Below are positions 16,412 through 25,024 of a DNA stretch of 64,000 bases, piece after piece. The position numbers and the translations under genes were made by a program. The notes under the pieces are model-generated. The model was not told the DNA's origin. It saw nothing but the letters and a program-made list of their open reading frames with translations, and made no database searches. This stretch comes from Sphingomonas sp. BK345 (GTDB taxonomy: Bacteria; Pseudomonadota; Alphaproteobacteria; Sphingomonadales; Sphingomonadaceae). Where the stretch lies: positions 806,001 through 870,000 of the forward strand of contig NZ_JACHZX010000002.1 in NCBI RefSeq assembly GCF_014193845.1. The letters are read 5' to 3'. Each line of letters begins with the position of its first letter. The stretch's first letter is position 1.

Positions 16412-17302
16412 TCAGTTGAGCAGGCGGTTCTCTCGAAGTCGCGAGACCGCCAGATCCACGAAGGCTCGCACCTTCGCGGGGGCGTGCCGTCCCTCGGGGT
16501 GCATCACGTGGATGGGTAGGGGCGGCTCCTCGTGATCCGCCAGCACGATCTGCAGCTCGCCCGAGACCAGCGCGGGACCGATCTGGTAGGCGAGGACGCG
16601 CGTCAGGCCCCACCCGGACTTCGCCGTCGCGATCGCGGCCTCGTTCGTGTTGCACTGGAGGGCCGCGTCGACCGTGACCCGCTGCTCGCCCGCGAAGCGC
16701 CATTCCGGAGAAGCCCAGGCGCTGGTCGAGGCGGCGATGCGGTGCTGCTTCAGGTCGGCGGGCGTGTCGGGCACGCCGTGCTTCTCGAAGTATTCGGGCG
16801 AGCCGCAGACGACGCGGCGGACGGAGCCGACCTTGATGGCGGTGAAGCCGGAATCGGGCAGGTGCCCGATGCGGACCGCCACGTCGACGCCTTCCTCGAC
16901 GATGTTGACCGGGCGGTCGACGAAGAAGGTCCGGCCGCCCATCGTGGGGTAGGCCTCGAGATACTCGGTCATGACCGGCAGCACGTACATCTGCCCGAAC
17001 ATCGCCGACGCTGTCACCGCGAGGGTGCCCGCCGGCGTGGCATAGGATCCCGCGGCGGCGGCTTCGGCCTCTGCGATGTCGGACAGGATGCGGCGGCAGT
17101 CCTCGAAGTAGCGCGTGCCGGCCTCGGTCATCTTCACGGAGCGGGTCGTCCGGACGAACAGGCGGGCGCCGATCAGCTCCTCCAGCGCCGCGACCGCGCG
17201 GGTCACCGCGGGCGCGCTCATGTGCATGGTGCGCGCGCTTTCGGCAAAGCTCTCCGTCTCGGCGACCTTCACGAAGATCCGCATCGCCTGCCAACGGTCC
17301 AT
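16412..17302 (-). CDS. LysR-family transcriptional regulator
   Basis: A 296-residue LysR protein: winged helix (MRIFVKVAETESFAESARTM, LEELIGARLFVRTTRS) and effector domain (GTLAVTASAMFGQMYVLPVM). I start at ATG 17302 (MDRWQAM) behind GGAGAAGG; a longer frame to 17410 lacks support. It is divergent from the efflux operon starting at 17557 with a 254-nt gap and is probably its regulator. The effector would be a drug-like or aromatic compound exported by that pump, by analogy only. Confidence 0.9.
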   Translation of the reverse strand: MDRWQAMRIFVKVAETESFAESARTMHMSAPAVTRAVAALEELIGARLFVRTTRSVKMTEAGTRYFEDCRRILSDIAEAEAAAAGSYATPAGTLAVTASAMFGQMYVLPVMTEYLEAYPTMGGRTFFVDRPVNIVEEGVDVAVRIGHLPDSGFTAIKVGSVRRVVCGSPEYFEKHGVPDTPADLKQHRIAASTSAWASPEWRFAGEQRVTVDAALQCNTNEAAIATAKSGWGLTRVLAYQIGPALVSGELQIVLADHEEPPLPIHVMHPEGRHAPAKVRAFVDLAVSRLRENRLLN

Positions 17303-17450
17303 GATTCCTTCTCCTCCCGGACGTCCCCGATGATTGCATAATGGCCTGCGGCACGGATGCGAAACGATGGCTGCGACACGCCGATGGGCAGTTGCTTGAG
17401 GCGGCGGCACCGCCTTCCTGTTGTGTCCTTGTCAGCAGTCGCCGTCGATT

Positions 17451-17475
17451 ACTTCGTGATCGGCACCAATGAAGT
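17451..17475. promoter_or_regulatory. candidate operator in the LysR / efflux intergenic region
   Basis: ACTTC (17451-17455) and GAAGT (17471-17475) form an inverted repeat with 15 nt between, in the 254-nt gap between the divergent LysR and MFS genes. LysR sites are usually T-N11-A with dyad symmetry, so this is only a weak candidate. The rest of the gap shows no other clear structure. Confidence 0.3.
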
Positions 17476-17556
17476 GCGGACGTCGGTGATTATCCGCGTC
17501 CATCCACACGCCTAGTTCCCTTCCGTCGCCATCGAGGGTGGCAGGAGCACTTAGGC

Positions 17557-19128
17557 ATGGCCGCATCGAGTTCAGGACCGGTCGTTCCCGTCGCAGCGCT
17601 GGCGGTCGCCGCCTACGGCGCGGTGCTGGGATCGCTGTTCCCGATCGTGGTCGTGCTGTCCGTCGCGGACGTGTCGGGTGGCCTCTCCGTCGCGGCGGAC
17701 AGCGGCGCGCTGGTCAACACGGCGCAGAACGTCGGGTCGGTCGCCGGCATCCTCATCGCGCCGAGCATCACCATGGGGATCGGACGGGGTCGCATGATGC
17801 TCGTCTCCGGCATCGGCTTCGCCATCGCCTCAATCGCCTGCGCGATCGCCCCGTCGCTCGGCTGGATGCTGGTCGCGCGCACGCTGCACGGCGTGTTCGG
17901 CGGCATCCTGCCGCTCATGTTCATGATGATCGTGATGAGCTCGCTGCGTCCCGGCCGCGGCCAGTTCGAGGGCATGACCTTCTTCGCCGGCTCCACGACA
18001 TTGTTCTTCGGCATGGCCGCCTCGCTCGGCGCGATGCTGGTCGACGCCTTCGACTGGCGCGCGCTGTTCTGGGCGCAGGCTGTGGCCGTCATCCCCTACG
18101 TCATCGCCGCATCCCGCGTGCTGCCCGGCGAGACCGGGCGCCCGGAGACGCTGCGCGACGTGGACTGGGAGACGTACCTGCCTCTCACAACCGGTCTGGG
18201 CATGCTGGTCGTCGCGCTGTCCGAGGGGGAGCGCCACTTCTGGCTCGATGCCTGGTGGGTTTCGGCGCTCTGCCTCGGCGGCGTCGTCCTGACCGGCTTC
18301 GCGGTTCACGGCCTGCTCGCCAAGCAGGGTCGCAAGCTCCTCGTCCTCGACGTCTTCCGCCGGCCGACGTTCACCTGGGGGATCCTGCTGTCGGTCTTCT
18401 TCCGCTTCGGCACCATGTTCGTGATCTTCGTCGTGCCATCGTTCCTCGGCCGGCTGCAGGGTCTCCGCCCGTCCGAGACCGGTCAGGTCCTGATGCTGAT
18501 GACACCGGCTGCCGCCGTCGGCCTCGCCGCGGCCTGGGCGCTTGCTCGTCGTGTGGACAGCCGCTGGCTGCTTTCGGCGGGGCTTGCTTGCTTTGCGCTG
18601 GCCGCCTGGTCGTGCGTCGGCATTGGTCCCGACTGGGCGATCGATCAGCTCCGTGTCGCCGCGCTGATCGCCGGGGTGGGACTGGCGCTGTTCTCGGTCG
18701 GCGTCCTCCGCTTCGCGGTAATCGGTGCGACCATGGTCGATGGGCCGAGCGTCGGCATCGTCTTCAATCTCGCCCGCGTGCTCGGCAACATCGCCGGCCT
18801 CGCGATCCTGATGCACCTCGTCGCCGAGCGCGAGAAGGCCCACTCGGCGGTCCTCGTCGAGGCGCTCGCGGCGACGAGCGGTGAGACCGCGCAGCGCCTC
18901 GCTGCGACTGGAGCCGCGCTGTCCCGCTTCTCCGCCGATCCCGCAGCGGCGGAAAACGGAGCGCTCGCCGCGCTCGGACGTGCGGCGACGGGCCAGGCCT
19001 TCACGCTCGCCTTCGCCGACGCCCTCGGCGTCACCGCTGTCGTCCTCACGCTCGGCGCGATCCTCGTCTGGGCGCTTCCCCGCATCCCGCTGGAAGGTGC
19101 CGCAAATCTCCAAGGGAGCCCGTCATGA
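17557..19128 (+). CDS. MFS efflux transporter (DHA2 / EmrB-like)
   Basis: A 523-residue inner-membrane transporter with about 14 hydrophobic segments, as in the DHA2 drug:proton antiporters. Motif-like stretches include LVARTLHGVFGGILPLMFMM (helix 4 region) and GRGQFEGMTFFAG. ATG 17557 follows GGCAGGAGCAC. The stop overlaps the adaptor start (ATGA at 19125), so it is the first gene of a tripartite pump operon with the HlyD adaptor and the outer-membrane lipoprotein. The divergent LysR gene is its likely regulator. Substrate unknown. Confidence 0.9.
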   Translation: MAASSSGPVVPVAALAVAAYGAVLGSLFPIVVVLSVADVSGGLSVAADSGALVNTAQNVGSVAGILIAPSITMGIGRGRMMLVSGIGFAIASIACAIAPSLGWMLVARTLHGVFGGILPLMFMMIVMSSLRPGRGQFEGMTFFAGSTTLFFGMAASLGAMLVDAFDWRALFWAQAVAVIPYVIAASRVLPGETGRPETLRDVDWETYLPLTTGLGMLVVALSEGERHFWLDAWWVSALCLGGVVLTGFAVHGLLAKQGRKLLVLDVFRRPTFTWGILLSVFFRFGTMFVIFVVPSFLGRLQGLRPSETGQVLMLMTPAAAVGLAAAWALARRVDSRWLLSAGLACFALAAWSCVGIGPDWAIDQLRVAALIAGVGLALFSVGVLRFAVIGATMVDGPSVGIVFNLARVLGNIAGLAILMHLVAEREKAHSAVLVEALAATSGETAQRLAATGAALSRFSADPAAAENGALAALGRAATGQAFTLAFADALGVTAVVLTLGAILVWALPRIPLEGAANLQGSPS

Positions 19129-20405
19129 CCATCGCAACCATCGAGACCGCTGCGTCCCAACGTGCGCCTGCGAGCCATCTCACGTCCCCGCAGAACCTTG
19201 TGGCCGATCCGCCGGATGTGACGGCGCGTGAAGTCCCGCCGGGCGATGTCCCATCCGCCCCGGCATCGCCCTCGGCCGACGCGACGCCGGCTCGTTCCTG
19301 GAGCGCGGGTCGCCGCGTTGCTACCGCCTTCCTCACCGCCGGGGCCGCCGTCGCGCTGGTCGGCGCAGCCTACCAGAAGGCACCCGAAGCCGTCGCGTTC
19401 GTCTCCACCGACAACGCCTATGTGAAAGGCGATGTGACCTTTGTTTCCTCCAAGGTGCCCGGCTATGTCGTGGAGGTCGGAACCGAGAACGACCGGACGG
19501 TGGCGCCGGGCCAGGTGCTGATCCGCATCGACCCGACCGACTATCGTTCCGCAGTCGCCGATGCCGAGGCCGCGGTGGCGCAGGGACACGCGGCGATCCG
19601 CCAGATCGCGGCGCAGCGGCAGCTCCAGCAGGCGCAGATCCAGGTGGCGGACGCCGGCGTGGTGTCGGCGCAGGCGACCGCCGGCAAGACGGGCGCCGAC
19701 TTCGCGCGGTCGGACGCGCTGGTGACCGAGGGGGCGGTGAGCCGCCAGCTGTTCGAGAGCGCACAGGCCGAGAACGTGCGTGCCGGCGCCGGCCTGTCCT
19801 CCAGCCGCGCACAGGCCGCGTTCGCCCGGCGCCAGCTCGGCGTCCTGGACGCGCAGCGCCTGACCGCACAGGCGCAGCTCGCCAGTGCCCAGGCCAAGCT
19901 GATGCGCGCGCGCGCCGATCTTGCCCGCACGCAGGTGGAGGCGCCGCGCGAGGGCCGCGTTGCCGCGCGCAACGTCCGCCTGGGCGAGTTCGTCAACGCC
20001 GGCACGCGCCTGCTGGCGATCACGCCGACCAAGGGCCTGTGGATAGAGGCGAACCTGCGCGAAACGCAGCTTGCGCGCGTGCGGCCGGGTGACCGGGTGG
20101 AGGTCAAGGCCGATGCGGTGCCCGGCGCCGCCTATTGCGGCGTCGTCGAAGGCGTGCAGGGCGCCAGCGGGTCCGAGTTCGCGGTGATCCCGCCGGACAA
20201 TGCCACGGGCAACTTCACCAAGATCGTCCGCCGCTTCACCGTGCGCATCCTGCTCGACCGCGACCAGCCTGGGCTGGAGCGGCTATCGACCGGCATGTCG
20301 GTGACCCCGCGCATCGCCATCGGCTCCAGCGCCGATGGCCGCGCGCATGGCGGGCCGATCTCCTGGATCGTGAGCGGCGGCTTTTCGTGCGGAACACGGT
20401 CGTGA
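19125..20405 (+). CDS. HlyD/EmrA-family periplasmic adaptor
   Basis: A 426-residue membrane-fusion protein. A single membrane anchor (RVATAFLTAGAAVALVGAAY, about residues 65-84) follows a proline-rich cytoplasmic leader of about 60 residues that is long for the family. Then come the biotinyl-lipoyl half (VPGYVVEVGTENDRTVAPGQ), a long alpha-helical coiled-coil hairpin rich in Ala/Gln, and the second lipoyl half (APREGRVAARNVRLGEFVNAG). The start overlaps the MFS stop by 4 nt and its stop overlaps the next gene (GTGA). It links the MFS pump to the outer-membrane channel. Confidence 0.92.
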   Translation: MTIATIETAASQRAPASHLTSPQNLVADPPDVTAREVPPGDVPSAPASPSADATPARSWSAGRRVATAFLTAGAAVALVGAAYQKAPEAVAFVSTDNAYVKGDVTFVSSKVPGYVVEVGTENDRTVAPGQVLIRIDPTDYRSAVADAEAAVAQGHAAIRQIAAQRQLQQAQIQVADAGVVSAQATAGKTGADFARSDALVTEGAVSRQLFESAQAENVRAGAGLSSSRAQAAFARRQLGVLDAQRLTAQAQLASAQAKLMRARADLARTQVEAPREGRVAARNVRLGEFVNAGTRLLAITPTKGLWIEANLRETQLARVRPGDRVEVKADAVPGAAYCGVVEGVQGASGSEFAVIPPDNATGNFTKIVRRFTVRILLDRDQPGLERLSTGMSVTPRIAIGSSADGRAHGGPISWIVSGGFSCGTRS

Positions 20406-21835
20406 GGCGCCTTGCTCTCGCGCTCGCCGGCTCCGCGCTGCTGACCGGCTGCGTCACGCCGCCGCATCTGGGACCAGCACCCGTCGCCAAGACACCGGAA
20501 AGCTATGCCGCCGCCACCAGCCTGGCGGCGCCCGTCGCCGACTGGCCGTCCGACAGCTGGTGGAAAGCCTATCGCGACCCGCAGCTGGACGCGCTGATTG
20601 AGGAAGGGCTCGCCGGATCGCCGACGATGGCGCAGGCGGCCGCGCGCCTCGATCGCGCCGAAGCCTTCGCCGGGGCGGCACGCGCGGCGACTTTGCCCAC
20701 GGTCGGCGTCGACGGATCGCTGACGGTCAGCAAGCCGAGCACGGAGGCGGGCATCCCCGTGCTGCCGGAGCGGCAGGGCTATCACGATTACGGCAAGGTG
20801 AGCCTGGGCTTCTCCTGGGAACTCGACTTCTGGGGCAAGAACCGCGCGGCGCTGGCCGCGGCGCGTTCGGACGCCGATGCTGCGCGCGCCGATGCGGCGG
20901 CGGCGCGGCTGGTGGTGTCGGCGGCGGTGGCGGCGACCTATGCCGATCTCGCGCGACTCTACAGCGATCGCGACGTGCTGACCGAGACGCTGGCGGTGCG
21001 CGATCGCAGTCTGGCGCTGGTGCGGTCGCGCGTGCAGCACGGGTTCGATTCCGATGCGGACCTCGCCCAGGCGGAGGCGGGTCCGCCGGCGGCACGGGCG
21101 GATCTTGCCGCGACCGACGAGGCGATCGGGCTGACGCGCAACCGGCTGGCGGCGCTGCTCGGCAAGGGACCGGATCGCGGCCTGTCGATCGCGCGTCCGG
21201 CACCGGCATCGCTCAAGGCGTTCGGCCTGCCTGCCGACGTGCCCGCGAACCTGATCGGGCGGCGGCCCGACATCGTCGCGGCCCGCTGGCGTGCCGAAGC
21301 GGCGGCGGACCGCATCAAGGTCGCGCATGCGCAGTTCTTTCCCACGATCAACCTCCTCGGCCTGATCGGGCTGGAGTCGCTGGGCATCGGCAACCTGCTG
21401 AACGGAGGCGCCGACATGGGCAGCGGCGGGCCGGCGATCAGCCTGCCGATTTTCGACGGCGGGCGGCGGCGGGCGAATTATCGCGGCGCGCGTGCCGATT
21501 ACGACCTCGCCGTCGCGCTGTACGACGACACGCTGACCCAGGCGCTGCGCGAAGTGGCCGACGTGGTCGTCAGCACGCGGCAGCTGGACGTGCAGCTCAC
21601 CGAAGCACGCGCGGCGCTCGCCGCGACCGAACGCGCCTATCGCCTGGCCGAGCTGCGCTACACGGAGGGCGCGTCCGACTATCAGTCGGTTCTGCAGGTC
21701 GAGGACCGGCTGCTCGCGCGGCGGCGCGTGGTGAGTGGGCTGGAAGCGCGCGCGTTCGTGCTGGACGTGGCGCTGACGCGCAGTCTGGGTGGCGGGGTGC
21801 TGGGCGCGGCTGCCACGCCGACGGTTGCGCGGTGA
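20402..21835 (+). CDS. outer-membrane efflux lipoprotein (NodT / OMF family)
   Basis: A 477-residue TolC-like factor. The GTG start at 20402 (overlapping the adaptor stop as GTGA) gives a lipoprotein signal RRLALALAGSALLTGC with a lipobox cysteine near residue 17. Two OEP repeats follow (SWWKAYRDPQLDALIEEGLAG, VSLGFSWELDFWGKNRAAL, LIGRRPDIVAARWRAEAAAD), typical of NodT proteins. An upstream GTG at 20387 is possible but has no ribosome site. It forms the outer channel of the tripartite pump, and its end overlaps the Ohr-like gene by 4 nt. Confidence 0.92.
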   Translation: MRRLALALAGSALLTGCVTPPHLGPAPVAKTPESYAAATSLAAPVADWPSDSWWKAYRDPQLDALIEEGLAGSPTMAQAAARLDRAEAFAGAARAATLPTVGVDGSLTVSKPSTEAGIPVLPERQGYHDYGKVSLGFSWELDFWGKNRAALAAARSDADAARADAAAARLVVSAAVAATYADLARLYSDRDVLTETLAVRDRSLALVRSRVQHGFDSDADLAQAEAGPPAARADLAATDEAIGLTRNRLAALLGKGPDRGLSIARPAPASLKAFGLPADVPANLIGRRPDIVAARWRAEAAADRIKVAHAQFFPTINLLGLIGLESLGIGNLLNGGADMGSGGPAISLPIFDGGRRRANYRGARADYDLAVALYDDTLTQALREVADVVVSTRQLDVQLTEARAALAATERAYRLAELRYTEGASDYQSVLQVEDRLLARRRVVSGLEARAFVLDVALTRSLGGGVLGAAATPTVAR

Positions 21836-22251
21836 GTGCGCTATACAGCACGCAGGCCACCGCGCTCGGCGGCCGGGTCGGCTCCGTCGCGAGCGCCGAT
21901 GGTCACCTGCGGGTGGAACTGTCCCAACCGCGCGCGCTTGGCGGCGCCGGCGGGGAGGGGACCAATCCGGAGCAGCTGGTCGCCGCCGCGCTGGCCGCGT
22001 GCCTGCTGGACACCATTCGGCAGGTCGGCGCCACGGAGGGCATCGCGGTTGCGCACGACAGCAACGTGACCGCTGCCGTGGAAATGGCGGCCGAGGCAAA
22101 CGCTCCGCAACCGCTGCGCTTTTCGCTGTCCGTCGATCTGCCGGGCATCGACCCGGAAATCGCCAGCCGTATCGTCACGACGGCGCAGGGTCGCTGTCCA
22201 CTGTCGCTCAGCCTGCGCGGCAGGGTGGACCTGCGCATCTGGGCAGGCTGA
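21832..22251 (+). CDS. Ohr/OsmC-family organic hydroperoxide reductase
   Basis: A 139-residue OsmC-fold thiol peroxidase of the Ohr type: GTNPEQLVAAALAACL carries E47 and peroxidatic C57, RCPLSLSLRG carries resolving C122, and R15 lies in LGGRVGSV. Ohr proteins reduce organic and fatty-acid hydroperoxides with lipoylated partners. The GTG start overlaps the outer-membrane factor stop (GTGA), so it is the fourth gene of the efflux operon, which couples export with peroxide removal. No ohrR gene is adjacent. It ends directly at the stop of the convergent LysR gene. Confidence 0.88.
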   Translation: MSALYSTQATALGGRVGSVASADGHLRVELSQPRALGGAGGEGTNPEQLVAAALAACLLDTIRQVGATEGIAVAHDSNVTAAVEMAAEANAPQPLRFSLSVDLPGIDPEIASRIVTTAQGRCPLSLSLRGRVDLRIWAG

Positions 22252-23175
22252 TCAGCGCTCGATCCCTGCAGCCCAGGGTTGCGCGCTGAACCGTTCGCGC
22301 AGGAAGTCGAGCAGGACGCGAACCCTGGCCGGACGCGCGCGGCCCGGCGGCGTCACGACATGGACGGGCCCTGGCGGCGCCACCCATTCGGGCAGCAGCT
22401 CGATCAGCGCGCCGGACTGCAGCTCGCGCCAGACGAAATATTCGGGTAGGTGCATGACGCCCAGGCCGGCCACGGCGGCCGGCACCATCGCCGCGGCGCT
22501 GTTGACGCGATAGCTGCCGCTGACCCGGATGGTCACGGGGTGTTCGCCCGATCGCTGGAACTCCCATTCGGTGCCCCAGGGAATGTGCGTGGCGATGATG
22601 GCGGGCACCGACGCCAGCTGTTCGGGGCTGTCGAGCCGCCCGATGCTCTCGACCAGCGCGGGTGCTGCCACGACCAGGCGGCGGAAGGAGAACAGCCGGC
22701 TGCTGCGGAGCGAGGAGTCTCCGCCCTGGCCGATGCGGATGGCGGCATCGAACCCCTGGGCCACGATATCGACTTCGTCCTCGGTCAGGCACAGCTCGAC
22801 CTCGATTTCGGGGTAGAGCTTCATGAACTCGGGAATGAGCGGCGCCAGCGACTCGACGCCGAACCCCGCCGTGCAGGCCAGACGCACCAGGCCGCGCGGG
22901 ATCGCCGCTTCCTCCAGGATGTCGGCCTCGATGGCAAAGCCGTCCGCCAGGATGCGGGTCGCGCGTTCGAGCGACAGCCGCCCGGTCTCCGTCAGCGACA
23001 GCTTGCGCGTGGTGCGGTGGAGAAGCGTCGTGCGCATCCGTTGCTCGAGCCGCGTGGTGGTTTTGGACACGGTGGTGTTGGCCAGGCCAAGCTCCTGCGC
23101 GGCCTTGCCGAACGATCCATTCTCCGCCACCTTGGCGAAGACCGCCCATGCCTCAAGGTCGGGCAGACGTGCCAT
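22252..23175 (-). CDS. LysR-family transcriptional regulator
   Basis: A 307-residue LysR regulator with helix-turn-helix (WAVFAKVAENGSFGKAAQEL, LEQRMRTTLLHRTTRKLSL) and an effector domain from about residue 92 (GLVRLACTAGFGVESLAPLI). ATG 23175 has AAGGAG about 8 nt upstream. It is convergent with the efflux operon, sharing the boundary 22251/22252, and lies downstream of the AhpD-like/DUF1348 group on the same strand. It could regulate either set or a distant target. Confidence 0.9.
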   Translation of the reverse strand: MARLPDLEAWAVFAKVAENGSFGKAAQELGLANTTVSKTTTRLEQRMRTTLLHRTTRKLSLTETGRLSLERATRILADGFAIEADILEEAAIPRGLVRLACTAGFGVESLAPLIPEFMKLYPEIEVELCLTEDEVDIVAQGFDAAIRIGQGGDSSLRSSRLFSFRRLVVAAPALVESIGRLDSPEQLASVPAIIATHIPWGTEWEFQRSGEHPVTIRVSGSYRVNSAAAMVPAAVAGLGVMHLPEYFVWRELQSGALIELLPEWVAPPGPVHVVTPPGRARPARVRVLLDFLRERFSAQPWAAGIER

Positions 23176-23236
23176 CGATCAGCTCCTTGCTCCATCGCGC
23201 ATCCCGCCATGCATGGGCGCGGCGGCGAGTGGGTGT

Positions 23237-23440
23237 CTACACCACACGCAGGAGCACCTCCGCGTGCAGTCGCTCGCCCCGGTGCAGCAGGTCCCCGTGG
23301 TAGTCCCTGAACAGGAGGGCCACCGCAACGCGCGTGACGGCGAGGAGCAGCCTTCCGGCGGTCACGGACCAGCCGACCAGGCTCGGAACGACGGGTGTCC
23401 ATCGGTCCGGAGCCGGCCATGCGAGCGCGTCAGCCGGCAC
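23237..23440 (-). CDS. small hypothetical protein (67 aa)
   Basis: An open frame of 67 residues from GTG 23440, overlapping the end of the gene at 23430 by 11 nt, with GGAG about 10 nt upstream. It has one hydrophobic stretch (VVPSLVGWSVTAGRLLLAVTRV) that could be a membrane helix. No family recognised. Composition looks protein-like, but the evidence for a real gene is moderate. Confidence 0.4.
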   Translation of the reverse strand: MPADALAWPAPDRWTPVVPSLVGWSVTAGRLLLAVTRVAVALLFRDYHGDLLHRGERLHAEVLLRVV

Positions 23441-23756
23441 GACCGCGCACTCCGGTGGCGAGACTGGCGGCAAGCGCCTCGATCGCGGCGCAGTCGCTTT
23501 CGGCGAGGCCGGCGCGGATGGCGCCGTCCCGCCGCTCCTGGCGGTCGCAGTCGGGTGCGGTCGCCAGCGCGAGCGCACGGGAGGTGCGGACGTCGAAGCC
23601 GCGGCCCAGCCGCGCGGCGTCGATCTCCGCACCCACCATGCCGAGCCGCCGCGCGTCGGCCTCCTGGCGTTCACGAAGGGGCCGATCCGCGTAACGCGCG
23701 GTGAGCGCGAGCTCGACCGCGAGCCGCGCGCGTTCGCCAAGGGTGTCGGAAGGCAT
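23430..23756 (-). CDS. AhpD-like protein lacking the CxxC motif
   Basis: A 108-residue protein whose helix pattern (RARLAVELALTARYADRPLR, ARRLGMVGAEIDAARLGRGFD, SRALALATA) follows the carboxymuconolactone decarboxylase-like fold, but the CxxC active site is missing; ARYADRP stands where it would be expected. It may therefore be non-catalytic or a diverged paralogue of the protein at 24333. ATG 23756 has GGAG about 9 nt upstream and is 28 nt after the DUF1348 stop, so it belongs to the same leftward transcript. The family assignment is tentative. Confidence 0.6.
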   Translation of the reverse strand: MPSDTLGERARLAVELALTARYADRPLRERQEADARRLGMVGAEIDAARLGRGFDVRTSRALALATAPDCDRQERRDGAIRAGLAESDCAAIEALAASLATGVRGRAG

Positions 23757-23784
23757 GGCAAGTGCTCCTGGTGGCGGTGTCGGG

Positions 23785-24249
23785 TCAGAAGCCGAAGTCG
23801 CTGAGGCCGGGATGGTCGTCCGGCCGGCGGCCGAGCGGCCAGCGGAACTTGCGGTCCTCCTCGCGGATCGGATGCTCGTTGATGCTGGCGTGGCGGTGGG
23901 CCATCAGGCCGTCCTCGGCGAACTCCCAGTTCTCGTTGCCGTAGGCGCGGAACCACTGGCCGCTGTCGTCGCGGTATTCGTAGGCGTAGCGCACCGCGAT
24001 GCGGTTGCCGGTGAACGCCCACAGCTCCTTTATGAGGCGGTAGTCGAGCTCCTTGTTCCACTTGCGGGTCAGGAAGGCCTGCGCCTCCTCCCGGTTGGTC
24101 GCGAACTCCGCACGGTTACGCCAGCGGGTGTCGGTGGTGTAGGCGAGCGCCACCTTGGCCGGGTCGCGGCTGTTCCAGCCGTCCTCCGCGAGGCGGACCT
24201 TCTCGACGGCGGACTCGTGGGTGAACGGGGGCAGGGGAGGACGGCTCAT
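23785..24249 (-). CDS. DUF1348 family (NTF2-like) protein
   Basis: A 154-residue protein matching the DUF1348 pattern closely: [68 protein letters not shown] and the tail [11 protein letters not shown]. The fold is NTF2-like and the function unknown. ATG 24249 has GGAG 8 nt upstream. It lies between two AhpD-like genes on the same strand, likely one operon (24333, 23785, 23430). The PGLSDF tail also appears at the end of the DUF983 protein at 4845. Confidence 0.9.
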   Translation of the reverse strand: MSRPPLPPFTHESAVEKVRLAEDGWNSRDPAKVALAYTTDTRWRNRAEFATNREEAQAFLTRKWNKELDYRLIKELWAFTGNRIAVRYAYEYRDDSGQWFRAYGNENWEFAEDGLMAHRHASINEHPIREEDRKFRWPLGRRPDDHPGLSDFGF

Positions 24250-24332
24250 CGGTGATCTCCTGTCGGTGGCGTTTGGGCAGGTGGGGTGGTGGACGGGCGG
24301 CCCGGGGGAGGGAATGGCCGCCCGCCCCTACG

Positions 24333-24881
24333 TCAGGCGGCCAGGCGGTCGACCCGGGGGAAGTCGATCTCGGTTCCCAGCGCCTCGTTGACGTAGTTCG
24401 TGAAGGTGTTGAGCGCGACGTGCGCGAGGATCTCGAGGATCTCGGCATCGCCGTAGCCGGCGGCGCGGACCTTCTCGATCTCGGCCGGAGCTACGGCGCC
24501 GCGGGCGGCGGTCAGCGCGCGGGCGAACTGCACGGCGGCGGCCGCCTTGGGGTCGCTGGACGTGCCCGCGCGGTTGGCGGCGATCTCCGTCGCGTCGAGC
24601 TTGGCGAACTTGGCGCCGGTGAAGGTGTGCGCCGCCAGGCAGTAGTCGCAGCCGTTCGCCTCGGCCATGGCGAGCGCGATCCGCTCGCGCGTGGCGACGG
24701 ACAGCCTGCCCTTGCCCAGCGCGCCCTGGAGGCCGGCGAGGCCGTTCAGCGCGGCCGGGCTGTTCGCGATGAGCCGGAAGATGTTGGGCACCGAACCCAT
24801 CTGCTTCTGCACGGCTTCGAGCACCGGGCGCGAAGCCTCGGGTGCATCGGCGATGGTGGCGGGTGTGGGAATGTAGGACAT
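24333..24881 (-). CDS. AhpD-like carboxymuconolactone decarboxylase family protein
   Basis: A 182-residue, two-domain-length AhpD-like protein with CDYCLAAHTFTGAKFAKLD as the redox motif and preceding helices (VLEAVQKQMGSVPNIFRLIA) typical of peroxidase-related proteins. It probably reduces peroxides or acts as a thiol redox partner. ATG 24881 uses GGAG in the leader; the same leader bases happen to fit GTTC-N7-GTTC (24883-24897), discussed among the rejected items. First gene of the group with DUF1348 and the degenerate AhpD-like protein. Confidence 0.88.
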   Translation of the reverse strand: MSYIPTPATIADAPEASRPVLEAVQKQMGSVPNIFRLIANSPAALNGLAGLQGALGKGRLSVATRERIALAMAEANGCDYCLAAHTFTGAKFAKLDATEIAANRAGTSSDPKAAAAVQFARALTAARGAVAPAEIEKVRAAGYGDAEILEILAHVALNTFTNYVNEALGTEIDFPRVDRLAA

Positions 24882-25024
24882 CGTTCAAACTCCGTTCGGG
24901 GGAGAGCCGATCGCTCTCTCGATACGACGGAGATGGACCCTGCGGGCGTTCGGCTGAACGACGATTAGCGGCAAGGGACTGTTGCGCCGCGCAGTGACAA
25001 TCGCGCGATCCCGGGAGATGGCGC

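Noticed and set aside
20135..20401. Upstream extension of the outer-membrane lipoprotein frame into the adaptor gene
   Set aside because: It would bury the lipoprotein signal. The GTG at 20402 gives a correct signal peptide and the usual overlap.
24883..24897. A third GTTC-N7-GTTC match, directly before the AhpD-like gene at 24333
   Set aside because: It overlaps the ribosome site and the gene has no SOS link. About two such 8-base matches are expected by chance in 64 kb on both strands, so only the boxes before imuA and dinB are accepted.
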